This document shows, in pieces, positions 8,243-16,851 of a DNA stretch of 64,000 nt (position 1 is its first letter; every line of letters begins with the position of its first letter). This stretch comes from Bacteroides faecis MAJ27. GTDB taxonomy: Bacteria; Bacteroidota; Bacteroidia; Bacteroidales; Bacteroidaceae. Under the pieces are notes generated by a model that saw nothing but the letters and a program-made list of their open reading frames with translations, did not search any database and was not told the DNA's origin. The translations under genes and the position numbers were made by a program. The stretch is from assembly GCF_900106755.1 (NCBI RefSeq), contig NZ_FNNN01000020.1:1-64000 (forward strand). The letters are read 5' to 3'.

Positions 8243-8316
8243 AATGAAGAATGATGAATGAAGAATTGGCTGCGCTATCACGCTGCAAAGTAATTCTTCA
8301 TTCATCATTCTTCATT
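8243..8316. repeat. Perfect 25-bp inverted repeat
   Basis: AATGAAGAATGATGAATGAA plus GAATT (8243-8267) is repeated as its exact reverse complement at 8292-8316 around a 24-nt GC-richer loop. It sits four bases from the stop codon of the MBOAT gene, in the gap before the GH2 gene. It resembles the (ATGAAGA)-rich intergenic palindromes often seen in Bacteroides; no T-run follows on the minus strand, but a transcript would fold into a long hairpin that could protect or end the MBOAT mRNA. Confidence 0.8.
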
Positions 8317-8319
8317 CAT

Positions 8320-9807
8320 TTAAAACTGGAAATAAATAAACGGCTGAATCTCCGAACTCTTCATCTGGATAACCAGATAGATCAAAGCTACCATCAGCAG
8401 GGCTTTCCCTAAAAACGGCAGACGAATGACTCCACGACAAGCAGCATTTTCCCAACTATCCGGGGTGAAATGGAGTAAAAAGCCGAGTAGCATCAAAGCA
8501 AACACACGCCAGTAACCCTCAATCAACTGTGGGAAAAGTTGCGGACGGAAGGTGGTGAATATCTGCCTCAGCATGTCCATCGAGTTCTGAAAATCGGCAT
8601 TACGGAAGAAAATCCAGCAGAGACAGACAAAGTGGAAAGTGATAATGACTCCGAATACACGACGCCAGCCATGACTTTGCTCTCCTTTCTTACGACCGGT
8701 GATGGACATCCACATTTTATGCAACGCCAAAGCGATGCCGTGAAAGGTCCCCCAAAGCACAAAGTTCCAGGAAGCACCGTGCCACAGTCCACCCAAAAAC
8801 ATGGTAATAATCAGATTCAGATACTGGCGGAACTTGCCTTTCCGGTTTCCTCCCAAGGAGATGTACAGGTAATCGCGCAACCAGCTGGACAATGAAATAT
8901 GCCACCGCCGCCAGAATTCGGTGATAGAAGCAGACTTATAAGGAGAATTAAAGTTGAGATTGAAATGAAAGCCCAGTAATAGAGCAATACCGATAGCCAT
9001 ATCACTATATCCGGAGAAGTCACAGTAAATCTGCAAAGCATAACCATATACTCCCATCAGATTCTCAACACCGGAATAAAGGGTGGGATTGTCAAAGATA
9101 CGCTCTACAAAATTGACACTGATATAATCGGAAATAATAGCTTTCTTGAACAAGCCGGAAAGAATGAGGAAGATTCCTCGCCCGAACATTTCCTGAGAGA
9201 CGAAAAGCGGTTTCCTGATTTGCGGGATAAAGTCACGGGCACGTACGATAGGCCCTGCCACCAACTGCGGGAAGAAAGATACATAAAACGCATAATCCAG
9301 TATGTTTGTCAAAGGCTTGATGTCTTTCCGGTAAACATCGATAGTATAGCTCAATGACTGGAAAGTGAAGAATGAGATACCCACAGGCAAGAATATATCG
9401 AGTGCGGTGAACTCTCCTCCCATCAGCGAGGCAATCACTCCTCCCAGGAAATTAGTGTATTTAAAATAAGCAAGAAGTCCCAGATTGACTCCCAGACTCA
9501 GCGTTACCAGCCCCTTACGCTTCCAACGCCCTTTGGTACGATCCATCCATTGCGCCAGCAGAAAGTCACAAACCGTGACCAAAGCCAACAGAAAAAAGTA
9601 TGTACCACTACTCTTATAATAGAAATAATAAGAGAAAAGCGTTACAAACAGGATACGGGCTGTATACTTACGCTGCAACAGTGCATATACCACCATAAAG
9701 GCAGCAAACAGCCAGAGGAAGATACCACTACTGAATATCATCGGTGCCTGCGGATCGTAGGCAAGCACATCTTTTAAACGACTGAAGTCAATATCAATGG
9801 GAAACAT
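8320..9807 (-). CDS. MBOAT family membrane O-acyltransferase (AlgI/DltB-like)
   Basis: From ATG at 9807 the product has 495 residues; the longer upstream frame lies inside the preceding gene and is unlikely. About ten to twelve membrane segments are visible. Family signatures: EFWRRWHISLSSWLRDYLYI (around 297-316) and the catalytic histidine H343 in FLGGLWHGASWNF. MBOAT proteins of this group move acyl groups, mostly acetyl, across the membrane to extracytoplasmic polymers, as AlgI does for alginate. The gene overlaps the preceding SGNH gene by 14 bp, and two SGNH-type proteins precede it, matching the MBOAT plus SGNH pairing of known O-acetylation systems. The acceptor is unknown. Confidence 0.92.
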   Translation of the reverse strand: MFPIDIDFSRLKDVLAYDPQAPMIFSSGIFLWLFAAFMVVYALLQRKYTARILFVTLFSYYFYYKSSGTYFFLLALVTVCDFLLAQWMDRTKGRWKRKGLVTLSLGVNLGLLAYFKYTNFLGGVIASLMGGEFTALDIFLPVGISFFTFQSLSYTIDVYRKDIKPLTNILDYAFYVSFFPQLVAGPIVRARDFIPQIRKPLFVSQEMFGRGIFLILSGLFKKAIISDYISVNFVERIFDNPTLYSGVENLMGVYGYALQIYCDFSGYSDMAIGIALLLGFHFNLNFNSPYKSASITEFWRRWHISLSSWLRDYLYISLGGNRKGKFRQYLNLIITMFLGGLWHGASWNFVLWGTFHGIALALHKMWMSITGRKKGEQSHGWRRVFGVIITFHFVCLCWIFFRNADFQNSMDMLRQIFTTFRPQLFPQLIEGYWRVFALMLLGFLLHFTPDSWENAACRGVIRLPFLGKALLMVALIYLVIQMKSSEIQPFIYFQF

Positions 9808-10702
9808 AATCGTTATAAGCTTGGATAAAGGCCTGGTATAATAAATTTCCCTGCAGGATGTATCCTTCGGGTAAATAATGTACATGATCGGGACGCATCA
9901 GTTTCGCTTCCGTCCAGTTGGTGCAGGCACGTCGCTTGCCCCCTACTACATCGTACATATCCCAAACGAGCAGGCGGTGGTCTTTGGCGTAGCGACGAAT
10001 CGTTTCTGCCGCTGTAACTGTGCGGGGATTGATGGCGTATGTCCGTTTCCGCCGTCTCTGCCGGAAACTTTCGTAAGAGCCCGGAGGAGTGGTCAGGAGA
10101 ATGGGGATATTGGGAAGGCTGTCACGCAACAGTTTGATAAGCTCGTCCATCTGGTTATAATGCAGATTGACATTATACCGGCGATTGTGACTCTCGTTTG
10201 TTCCAAAAGAGAGAATCAGCAATTCGGGCTTCAAGGCTACAATATCCGCAATACGTCCCGGATGGGTAAACGTCAGACAAGTGGCTCCGTTCACTCCCAT
10301 ATCCGTATAAGAGACAGCCCCAAACGTTTCTTTCAGCAACGTTCCCGTAGTTTGCGGATAGATATGCCCCCGAATATGGCTGTCACCAATATGAAGAATA
10401 CGCACCGTATCTTCGGAAAGGCCGGCACGCACCTGACGAAGCCGTTCAAATACGGGTGTCAACAAAGCAATGCTGTCGATAATCTCATTCCTGCCGGTTT
10501 CGCGGAAAGCGGAGGGAAAAGATGTCTGCACCGAGATCGTGTCATTTGCCCAGTTCATTTCCCGCAAAGGCTTTATGTGCTTCAAGGTCTTCCCCAATGG
10601 AGGACAAGCAGGGATACGGTCTTGCGCCATTCCCTCCGGAAGAAAAGAGAAAACTCCGGAGAAGACTAAGATAAAGACACGCAACAGGCTACTTTTGCTC
10701 AT
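9794..10702 (-). CDS. SGNH/GDSL-type hydrolase or O-acetyltransferase, exported
   Basis: ATG at 10702 is chosen because AGGAGG lies seven bases upstream; it gives 302 residues. A signal peptide or anchor covers residues 5-26. The SGNH blocks are clear: GDSH with S108 in RILHIGDSHIRG, N169 in LSFGTNES, and D272/H275 in PDHVHYLPEG. The family cleaves or transfers ester-linked acyl groups. Placement between another SGNH protein and an MBOAT acyltransferase suggests it takes acetyl groups from the MBOAT protein and places them on an envelope glycan, or removes them. It overlaps the upstream gene by 14 bp and the downstream gene by 14 bp. Confidence 0.88.
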   Translation of the reverse strand: MSKSSLLRVFILVFSGVFSFLPEGMAQDRIPACPPLGKTLKHIKPLREMNWANDTISVQTSFPSAFRETGRNEIIDSIALLTPVFERLRQVRAGLSEDTVRILHIGDSHIRGHIYPQTTGTLLKETFGAVSYTDMGVNGATCLTFTHPGRIADIVALKPELLILSFGTNESHNRRYNVNLHYNQMDELIKLLRDSLPNIPILLTTPPGSYESFRQRRRKRTYAINPRTVTAAETIRRYAKDHRLLVWDMYDVVGGKRRACTNWTEAKLMRPDHVHYLPEGYILQGNLLYQAFIQAYNDYVSH

Positions 10703-12083
10703 AAGCACGCCTCCTGTCATATTGTTCCTTACCGTATATCAATGTTTCATAAAGCAATCCGGCCAGATGCTTGCCTCCGCGGAAGTTGATATGCGTATAA
10801 TCATAGTTCGCCATCGAAGGTTTGGCATGTACCAGATTCGCCATACTGCCCTCGCCGCCCATCGCTTCGAACATATTCCAAAAAGCAATGCCGCTCTCGG
10901 CAGCAATGTTCTGCTGATAGCGAATCAGGTTCTTGACTCCCGGCATAGTACGAAGTTCACCGTCTTCAGTCTTATAATCACGGTCACCGACACTTAACAG
11001 CAAAATACTCGCCTGTGGGAAACAGTTCTTCAGATGCTCGATAGAAGTAAGCAGCCCTTTCTGATAGTTATCATAATTGCGTCCACGCTCGGTAGCCACG
11101 TTCAATCCGTATTCAAGAATAATCAGGTCATAAGGACGTTGCTCGTTAAACTGACGGAGCATTTGTTGCGGAATACCACGCAATGACAAGCCGGAACTAC
11201 CACGCAAAGAAAAGTTATCGAGAATGATTCCTTTCTTACCATCCATGGCCAATCCGTAGAAAAGGGTGGAGTCGGCACGATCTACCGTCCACCGTACAGA
11301 GCCGATACGCCCCTCTACAGAAATCTTTTGCAAATCACCGGAAGGTGCTAAAGAGTAGTTCTTATTCTCTCCCCGGTTCACACGTGCAGTAAGATGAACG
11401 GAATCTTTATTGCAGAAGAAAATCGAAGCTCGCTGGCAAGTGTCAAGAAGCGAAGCATATTTGCTTTGTCCTCTCAACTCGACGTATGCCCCTTCACGGG
11501 GAATAAAGTAATGTCCGGAAATACCTTGTTTCTTTTTATCGAAATAGACACTGTCCGTCACCGCATGGCTGGACCATCCCCCGAAGGTATGGCGCACAGT
11601 AGGACGATAGCCACTCGTCATCGAAGTAATCGTGACAAATCCCACACCACAACCGCCAAAACGCTTCTGAAGCATTTCGCGCAAATCAGCCGTAAATATA
11701 TCCGCCTCTATGAAAGAATCACCGAAAACGGCTATACGCACCAGTCCGTCATCCTCCGGATTCGAAGAAGAAGTACGATCGAGTGCTTCATAAAAAGAAG
11801 CCATACCACAACGGGTGGAGTCACCGTAATCTTCAATACAAGTCATGCCTGCACGACATGTATCAACAAAAGCCGGCTTTACAACCGGAGGTAAAGGTAT
11901 ACTGTCAGAATCGGCTGCCGCCACTTCTTGCTTCGGATAGCGAAGATCACTTAAAATATCGACACGCCTCATCGTGTGTCCGTCGATTGTTATAGCCGGA
12001 AGCCAGTAAAGTCCGAGCAGCGCTGCAAACACTGTCAGTACAAACCATAACGAATATTTCAGGTAGTTTTTGATAATCTTCAT
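10689..12083 (-). CDS. Membrane-anchored SGNH-like protein
   Basis: A 464-residue product with one N-terminal membrane segment (about residues 8-32, LWFVLTVFAALLGLYWLPA) and a long extracytoplasmic domain. AVFGDSFIEAD (S123) looks like the SGNH block I, LIILEYGLN resembles block III, and YDYTHINFRGGKH near the C terminus supplies the Asp/His pair. Between blocks I and III lies an insert of about 180 residues that is longer than in simple GDSL enzymes. It is first in a three-gene operon with a second SGNH protein and an MBOAT acyltransferase, so a role in O-acylation of an envelope polymer is inferred. Confidence 0.8.
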   Translation of the reverse strand: MKIIKNYLKYSLWFVLTVFAALLGLYWLPAITIDGHTMRRVDILSDLRYPKQEVAAADSDSIPLPPVVKPAFVDTCRAGMTCIEDYGDSTRCGMASFYEALDRTSSSNPEDDGLVRIAVFGDSFIEADIFTADLREMLQKRFGGCGVGFVTITSMTSGYRPTVRHTFGGWSSHAVTDSVYFDKKKQGISGHYFIPREGAYVELRGQSKYASLLDTCQRASIFFCNKDSVHLTARVNRGENKNYSLAPSGDLQKISVEGRIGSVRWTVDRADSTLFYGLAMDGKKGIILDNFSLRGSSGLSLRGIPQQMLRQFNEQRPYDLIILEYGLNVATERGRNYDNYQKGLLTSIEHLKNCFPQASILLLSVGDRDYKTEDGELRTMPGVKNLIRYQQNIAAESGIAFWNMFEAMGGEGSMANLVHAKPSMANYDYTHINFRGGKHLAGLLYETLIYGKEQYDRRRAYEQK

Positions 12084-12123
12084 CTTATAAATAGATATAG
12101 GCTCTCCTTTTCGTTCTTGTTTT

Positions 12124-12211
12124 TTACCCGGTGCCGAACCACCCCTTCATCGGTGCCGGAGGAGGTCTTCATCGGTGCCGGAGCACAAGTTCATCGGTGC
12201 CAAACGTTTTC
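12124..12211. repeat. 22-bp tandem array in the leader of the O-acylation operon, core TTCATCGGTGCC
   Basis: TTCATCGGTGCCGGAG begins at 12146 and 12168, TTCATCGGTGCCAAAC at 12190, and a degenerate copy (TTACCCGGTGCCGAAC) at 12124, so the step is exactly 22 bp three times. The last six bases of each unit vary. It sits between a predicted -7 element (12218-12225) and the start codon at 12083 and so would be transcribed into the 5' leader. Confidence 0.8.
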
Positions 12212-12217
12212 GGGCTA

Positions 12218-12225
12218 CAAAGATA
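12218..12225 (-). promoter_or_regulatory. Bacteroidetes -7 element TATCTTTG for the SGNH-SGNH-MBOAT operon
   Basis: Minus-strand TATCTTTG matches TAnnTTTG, 135 nt before the start at 12083. The -33 position lacks a clear TTG. If used, the mRNA leader of about 125 nt would contain the whole 22-bp array. Confidence 0.45.
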
Positions 12226-12243
12226 GACAAAAGAGAGAATAAA

Positions 12244-12280
12244 GAAGGGAGAATCTACATTATTTATAGATTCTCCCTTC
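12244..12280 (-). terminator. Intrinsic terminator of the efflux operon
   Basis: GAAGGGAGAATCTA (12244-12257) and TAGATTCTCCCTTC (12267-12280) form a perfect 14-bp stem with a 9-nt loop, 26 nt past the stop codon of the PII-like gene. Read on the minus strand it is followed by TTTATTCTCTCTTTT, a T-rich tail. Confidence 0.75.
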
Positions 12281-12305
12281 TGATTATTTATTCACAGTAC
12301 GAGCG

Positions 12306-12599
12306 CTAGATCGTCCGTTCAATGTTCCATACAAATGCACGTAAGCCCAACTGTTCGGTCTGCAAGTCCATCTTGTGCAGTGTATCCAGCAACGGGTCAA
12401 CTTTATTGTCATCAACTACCGTAAGGATAGCAGAGCACATGCTAGGCCAGGCATGGCTGCCGAAGTGCGGATCACCTGTCTTTGAACCACGTCCCTGCAC
12501 CTTTTCCAAATATGTAAAGCCACGGCAGTTCAGACGGTCGAGCAATGCCATAATCCGTTCGTAATAAGCCTGGTCGAATGTTATCAATACTGATTTCAT
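12306..12599 (-). CDS. PII-like signalling protein linked to an RND pump
   Basis: A 97-residue soluble protein. MKSVLITFDQAYYERIMALL, the central stretch with GRGSKTGDPHFGSHAWP and the strand SAILTVVDDNKVDPLLDTL fit the ferredoxin-like fold of small PII/CutA-like trimers; the T-loop region is short and differs from GlnB. PII-like proteins of this size are known from other bacteria next to RND efflux genes. The gene follows the RND permease by 12 bp and ends the operon. Likely role, by inference: sensing a small ligand or metal and tuning the pump. It is not a classical nitrogen regulator. Confidence 0.7.
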   Translation of the reverse strand: MKSVLITFDQAYYERIMALLDRLNCRGFTYLEKVQGRGSKTGDPHFGSHAWPSMCSAILTVVDDNKVDPLLDTLHKMDLQTEQLGLRAFVWNIERTI

Positions 12600-12611
12600 A
12601 TTTCTTTTCTG

Positions 12612-15600
12612 TTATTTCTTAATAATTTCGTCTTTATGTTCCTGGAAGTAAACATCCAACTCGCGCTGACGATGAAGTTTACGACGTCGGTTCTTGATAC
12701 CGGTTCCGGCAAATACACAGTACAAGGTAGGAATCAGAATCAAAGTAAGAATAGTCGATATTGTCAGACCACCGATAACGGCAATCGCCATCGGACTCCA
12801 CATTTCAGAACCTTGTCCGCCACCGATAGCCATCGGGATCATACCCAAAACCGTAGTGGCTGTCGTCATCAATACCGGACGCAGACGGCTCTTGCCGGAT
12901 GTCACCACAGAGTTGATGACTGCCATACCCCGCTCTCGACAGAGGGTGATATAGTCAATGAGCACAATACCATTCTTCACCACAATACCAATCAACATGA
13001 TACCTCCCAGCAAACTCATTACACTCAACGTACTGCCTGTGAAGAACAATGCCATCAAGACTCCACTAAATGCAAACGGCAGAGAGAACATGATAATGAA
13101 CGGATAAGTCAGTGACTCAAACTGTGCTGCCATTACGATGAACACAAGAATGACAATCAGGATACCCAGTGTTCCCAAATCACGGAACGAATCCTGCTGG
13201 TCCTCGAACGAACCGGAAATCTGAATGGTCACTTCACCCGGAAGTTCCATCTTATCGATAATCTTATTTCCGGCTGCTACTACGTCACCCAACGGAGCTC
13301 CCGAAATAACGGCGGACACAGTTACGATACGTTCACGGTCTTTACGTTCGATGGTAGGGGGCGCGAAACGTTCTACTACCTTTCCGACATCCTTCACGCG
13401 TACTGATTCTCCTTTTGCATTATAAATAAGGATATTCTCGAGGCTTTCCAGACTGGTACGATATTCGGGTGCATAGCGCACTTTGATATCATACTCATCT
13501 CCATCCTCACGATATTTGGAAGCAACGGCACCATTGATACGATTACGCAAGTAATTACCTGCAGTAGCCAGGTTCAGTCCGTGCATCGCCAGTTTCTCGC
13601 GGTCGAAATCAACCTGATACTCAGGCTGGTAGTCGCTACGGCTGATGTTAACCTCAGTTACACCTTTCACGTTCAGCAATTCACGTTTCAAACGGGCGGC
13701 CACGCTATCGGTCGTCGTCATATCATATCCGTATATCTCAAAATCGGCACTTGCCTGAGCAGACATACCGGTATTACTACCTCCCAGAATAACCTGTGCT
13801 TTACTGAACTCCGGATAAGCTTTCAAGTCCTGACGCATCTCATCGCAGACTGCTTCCAGCGAAATATCACGGTCGCCCGGGTCCACCAGACTGATGTTGA
13901 AGGAAATGATATGCGAACCGTTGTCCTGCATAGAAGCCCAAGTATTATCGGAATCTGCCTGACCTACAGTATAGTTACATACCTTCATGATGTCCTTATA
14001 CTTCGTCAGCCACTGATTAGTCAGTTTCTCTGAAAGTTCCTGCGCTATTTCCTTTCGTGTACCGATCGGCAACTCAAGCTGAACAGCGATACGGGCATTA
14101 TCCTGTGCAGGGAAGAACTCCGTACCAATGCCTTTTGCACAAAGCAAACTGACAACAAAGAAAGCGATACAGCTCACAATCACAATCGGACGATGACGAA
14201 CTGCCCAGTTCAGCATCTTCGCATACCCGGTATCGAGTCCGTCTAACGCCTTCTCAATCGGAGTAAAGAAGAGCTTGAACATTTTCGACGGTCTCTTTTG
14301 CAGGCGGAGTAATTGCGAACAGAGCATCGGGGTCAGTGACAATGCCGCCACAGTAGACACAAACATGATGGCACACATCATCCAGCCCAACTGCTTGAAA
14401 AGTACACCGGACATACCGCTTACCATTGTCAACGGAAAGAACACGGCAATCATGGTCAGTGTAGAAGCGATTACGGAAATCGCCACCTCATTCGTTCCAT
14501 GCACTGCAGCCTGTTTCGGGTCCGAGCCACGCTCAATATGCGTCGTCACATTCTCAAGTACCACAATCGCATCATCCACCACCATACCGATGGCAATAGA
14601 CAGAGACGAAAGCGAAATAATATTAATCGTATTTCCGGTAATTGCCAGATATATGAAAGAGGCAATCAATGAAAGCGGAATCGTGATACAGATAATCAAC
14701 GTCGCGCGCCAGCGTCCTAAGAAAAGGAACACGACAATCACAACGAACAACAGAGCGTACATTACAGTTTCTGCCAAACTGTCAATCGTGTTCAGGATGT
14801 TATCGGAAGTATCTACAATCACTCCCAGCTTCACGTCACTCGGCAGATTCTTCTGCAAGCGCGGAAGGGCTTCTTCTACTTTACGGGAGATTTCTACAGA
14901 ATTGGCTCCCGACTGCTTCTGAACTACAATCATTGCCCCCTGCACACCATTATTGTAAGTCTCCTGCGCACGTTCTTCTACTGTGTCAACAATTCGTGCC
15001 ACATCACGCAGAAATACATTGGCTCCATTGTGCGTACCGACTACGATATCCGCCAACTGCCGGGAATCGTCAAATTCTCCTTCCACACGGAGTGCATACG
15101 TCTCACTACCGATATCGAAGTTACCACCCGGAATATTCTTGTTTTCGGCTCCGATAATAGAGCTGATTGTCTCAATGCTCAGATTATACGCTTCCAGCTT
15201 ATTGGGGTCGCAGTATACCTGAATCTCACGCTGCGGTGCACCACTGATGGACACCGTACCCACACCGGGGATACGTGCCAGAGGGTTAACCACACGGTCA
15301 TCCAATATTTTGTAAAGCGCAGCCTGGCTCTCATTAGCCTGTACCGAAAGCAATACAATAGGAATCATGTCCGTACTGAACTTGAAGATGATCGGATTCT
15401 CGACATCATCCGGAAGCTGAGAACTTACCATGTCAAGTTTGTCACGCACATCATTCGTCAGCACGTCAATATCATTACCAAACTCAAATTCCAGCGTAAT
15501 CAATGACATGTTCTCGGAAGAACGAGAGGTAATATGTTTCAGGTTACTCACCGCATTCAAGGTATTCTCCAGCGGTCGGGTAACGTTATTTTCTATATCC

Positions 15601-15770
15601 GAAGCACTTGCGCCAGGATATGCGGTCATTACCATGATCGTATTTGTATCAATATCCGGATACAAGTCGATAGGTAACTTAGACAAAGAGAAAAGACCAA
15701 AAATCACCACTGCCAGAAAGCAGAGGGAGGTCATAATCGGTTTCTTAACCGCACCTTCGTATAAACTCAT
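12612..15770 (-). CDS. RND efflux pump inner-membrane permease (AcrB-type)
   Basis: A 1052-residue proton-driven transporter with the two-fold RND layout: one membrane helix, a large periplasmic loop (about 35-330), six helices, a second loop (about 560-860), and the last helices. The proton-relay pair D399-D400 is present in helix 4 (IGMVVDDAIVVLEN). The sequence resembles the hydrophobe/amphiphile exporter group (AcrB, MexB) more than the heavy-metal group. With the adaptor and TolC-like genes just upstream it should form an envelope-spanning pump that expels drugs, bile acids or similar compounds; the substrate is not readable. Confidence 0.95.
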   Translation of the reverse strand: MSLYEGAVKKPIMTSLCFLAVVIFGLFSLSKLPIDLYPDIDTNTIMVMTAYPGASASDIENNVTRPLENTLNAVSNLKHITSRSSENMSLITLEFEFGNDIDVLTNDVRDKLDMVSSQLPDDVENPIIFKFSTDMIPIVLLSVQANESQAALYKILDDRVVNPLARIPGVGTVSISGAPQREIQVYCDPNKLEAYNLSIETISSIIGAENKNIPGGNFDIGSETYALRVEGEFDDSRQLADIVVGTHNGANVFLRDVARIVDTVEERAQETYNNGVQGAMIVVQKQSGANSVEISRKVEEALPRLQKNLPSDVKLGVIVDTSDNILNTIDSLAETVMYALLFVVIVVFLFLGRWRATLIICITIPLSLIASFIYLAITGNTINIISLSSLSIAIGMVVDDAIVVLENVTTHIERGSDPKQAAVHGTNEVAISVIASTLTMIAVFFPLTMVSGMSGVLFKQLGWMMCAIMFVSTVAALSLTPMLCSQLLRLQKRPSKMFKLFFTPIEKALDGLDTGYAKMLNWAVRHRPIVIVSCIAFFVVSLLCAKGIGTEFFPAQDNARIAVQLELPIGTRKEIAQELSEKLTNQWLTKYKDIMKVCNYTVGQADSDNTWASMQDNGSHIISFNISLVDPGDRDISLEAVCDEMRQDLKAYPEFSKAQVILGGSNTGMSAQASADFEIYGYDMTTTDSVAARLKRELLNVKGVTEVNISRSDYQPEYQVDFDREKLAMHGLNLATAGNYLRNRINGAVASKYREDGDEYDIKVRYAPEYRTSLESLENILIYNAKGESVRVKDVGKVVERFAPPTIERKDRERIVTVSAVISGAPLGDVVAAGNKIIDKMELPGEVTIQISGSFEDQQDSFRDLGTLGILIVILVFIVMAAQFESLTYPFIIMFSLPFAFSGVLMALFFTGSTLSVMSLLGGIMLIGIVVKNGIVLIDYITLCRERGMAVINSVVTSGKSRLRPVLMTTATTVLGMIPMAIGGGQGSEMWSPMAIAVIGGLTISTILTLILIPTLYCVFAGTGIKNRRRKLHRQRELDVYFQEHKDEIIKK

Positions 15771-15800
15771 TTCTTTATCGTGATTAGTTTAATAGTGATT

Positions 15801-16817
15801 TTACTTCTCGATCTCTACTTCTGTACCGTTTATCAGACGTGCCTGTCCGGCCACTACCACCTGTGAGTTATCGGGCACACCGGATTTCAGCTCATACTCC
15901 GAGCCCATACGTCTGCCTAACTCTACTTTGTTGTAAGACACCTTGCCATCTTTATAAACGTACACATAGCGATCACCGGAACCTGCCTGTTTCACAATAG
16001 CCAAGTCGGGCACTACGACATTATCCGCCGTACCGAAGTTCAGAGTAGCACGGGCAAACATTCCCGGACGTACACGCTGATCTTTGTTGTCCAACTTGAT
16101 CTCGATCTGGAAAGTACGGGTAGTTGCGTCGATAGTCGGATAGATCAGGCTGATAGTTCCCTTGAACAGTTCGTCACCATATACATCCAGCTTCACATCT
16201 ACCGGTTCACCTTTCTTCACTTTCGTGAAATAGGTTTCAGAAACGTTGATCATCAGCTTGACCGGAGTAATCTGCTCGACTACCAATACCGGACTGCCTC
16301 CGCTATACATATCACCATTATCATAATTACGGGCAGTGATTACTCCATTGATCGGGCTCAACAGGAAAGTATTCTCCACCAGATTATCATAGGCAGTCTG
16401 CTTCACATCGAGCTGCATCTTCGAAGCATCCCACTCTGATTTAGAAGCACCACCTACTTTATATAGCTCGTCAATACGATTAAATTCTATTTTCTGATTG
16501 TCCAGTTGCAGTTTCGTTTGTGTCAGATTGGCTGCATCCATCTGTACCAACTTCTGACCTTTGGATACACGGTCGCCCACTTCTACCAGAATCCGGTCGA
16601 TGCGGACAGGTGACGAAGGAGCAATGTTGTTCTTTACTTCAGCTTCCACCGTCGCTGTGTAATCCTGTATCTGATCTACGGGACGGGCCGTTACATCAGC
16701 CACTTTTACTCTAGGCTTCTCGTCTTCCTGTTTCAAAGCAGCCTTATCTTTTCCACCCGTACATGAGGTCATAACTACTGTCAATAGCAGAGCCACTAAT
16801 TGGATACCTTTTTTCAT
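15801..16817 (-). CDS. RND efflux periplasmic adaptor (membrane fusion) lipoprotein
   Basis: ATG at 16817 is preferred over an earlier in-frame start because it gives a clean lipoprotein signal, MKKGIQLVALLLTVVMTSC, with the cysteine at residue 19; length 338. The order is the usual one: lipoyl/barrel-sandwich halves (around VRIDRILVEVGDRVSKGQKL and FLLSPINGVITAR), an alpha-helical hairpin between them, a beta-barrel domain, and a membrane-proximal domain ending GTEVEIEK. It joins the permease and the TolC-like channel. It begins 34 bp after the tolC-like gene and lies 30 bp before the permease gene. Confidence 0.93.
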   Translation of the reverse strand: MKKGIQLVALLLTVVMTSCTGGKDKAALKQEDEKPRVKVADVTARPVDQIQDYTATVEAEVKNNIAPSSPVRIDRILVEVGDRVSKGQKLVQMDAANLTQTKLQLDNQKIEFNRIDELYKVGGASKSEWDASKMQLDVKQTAYDNLVENTFLLSPINGVITARNYDNGDMYSGGSPVLVVEQITPVKLMINVSETYFTKVKKGEPVDVKLDVYGDELFKGTISLIYPTIDATTRTFQIEIKLDNKDQRVRPGMFARATLNFGTADNVVVPDLAIVKQAGSGDRYVYVYKDGKVSYNKVELGRRMGSEYELKSGVPDNSQVVVAGQARLINGTEVEIEK

Positions 16818-16851
16818 ATTCCTTAGTTGTAATTTTAGTTGTCTATCTTCT

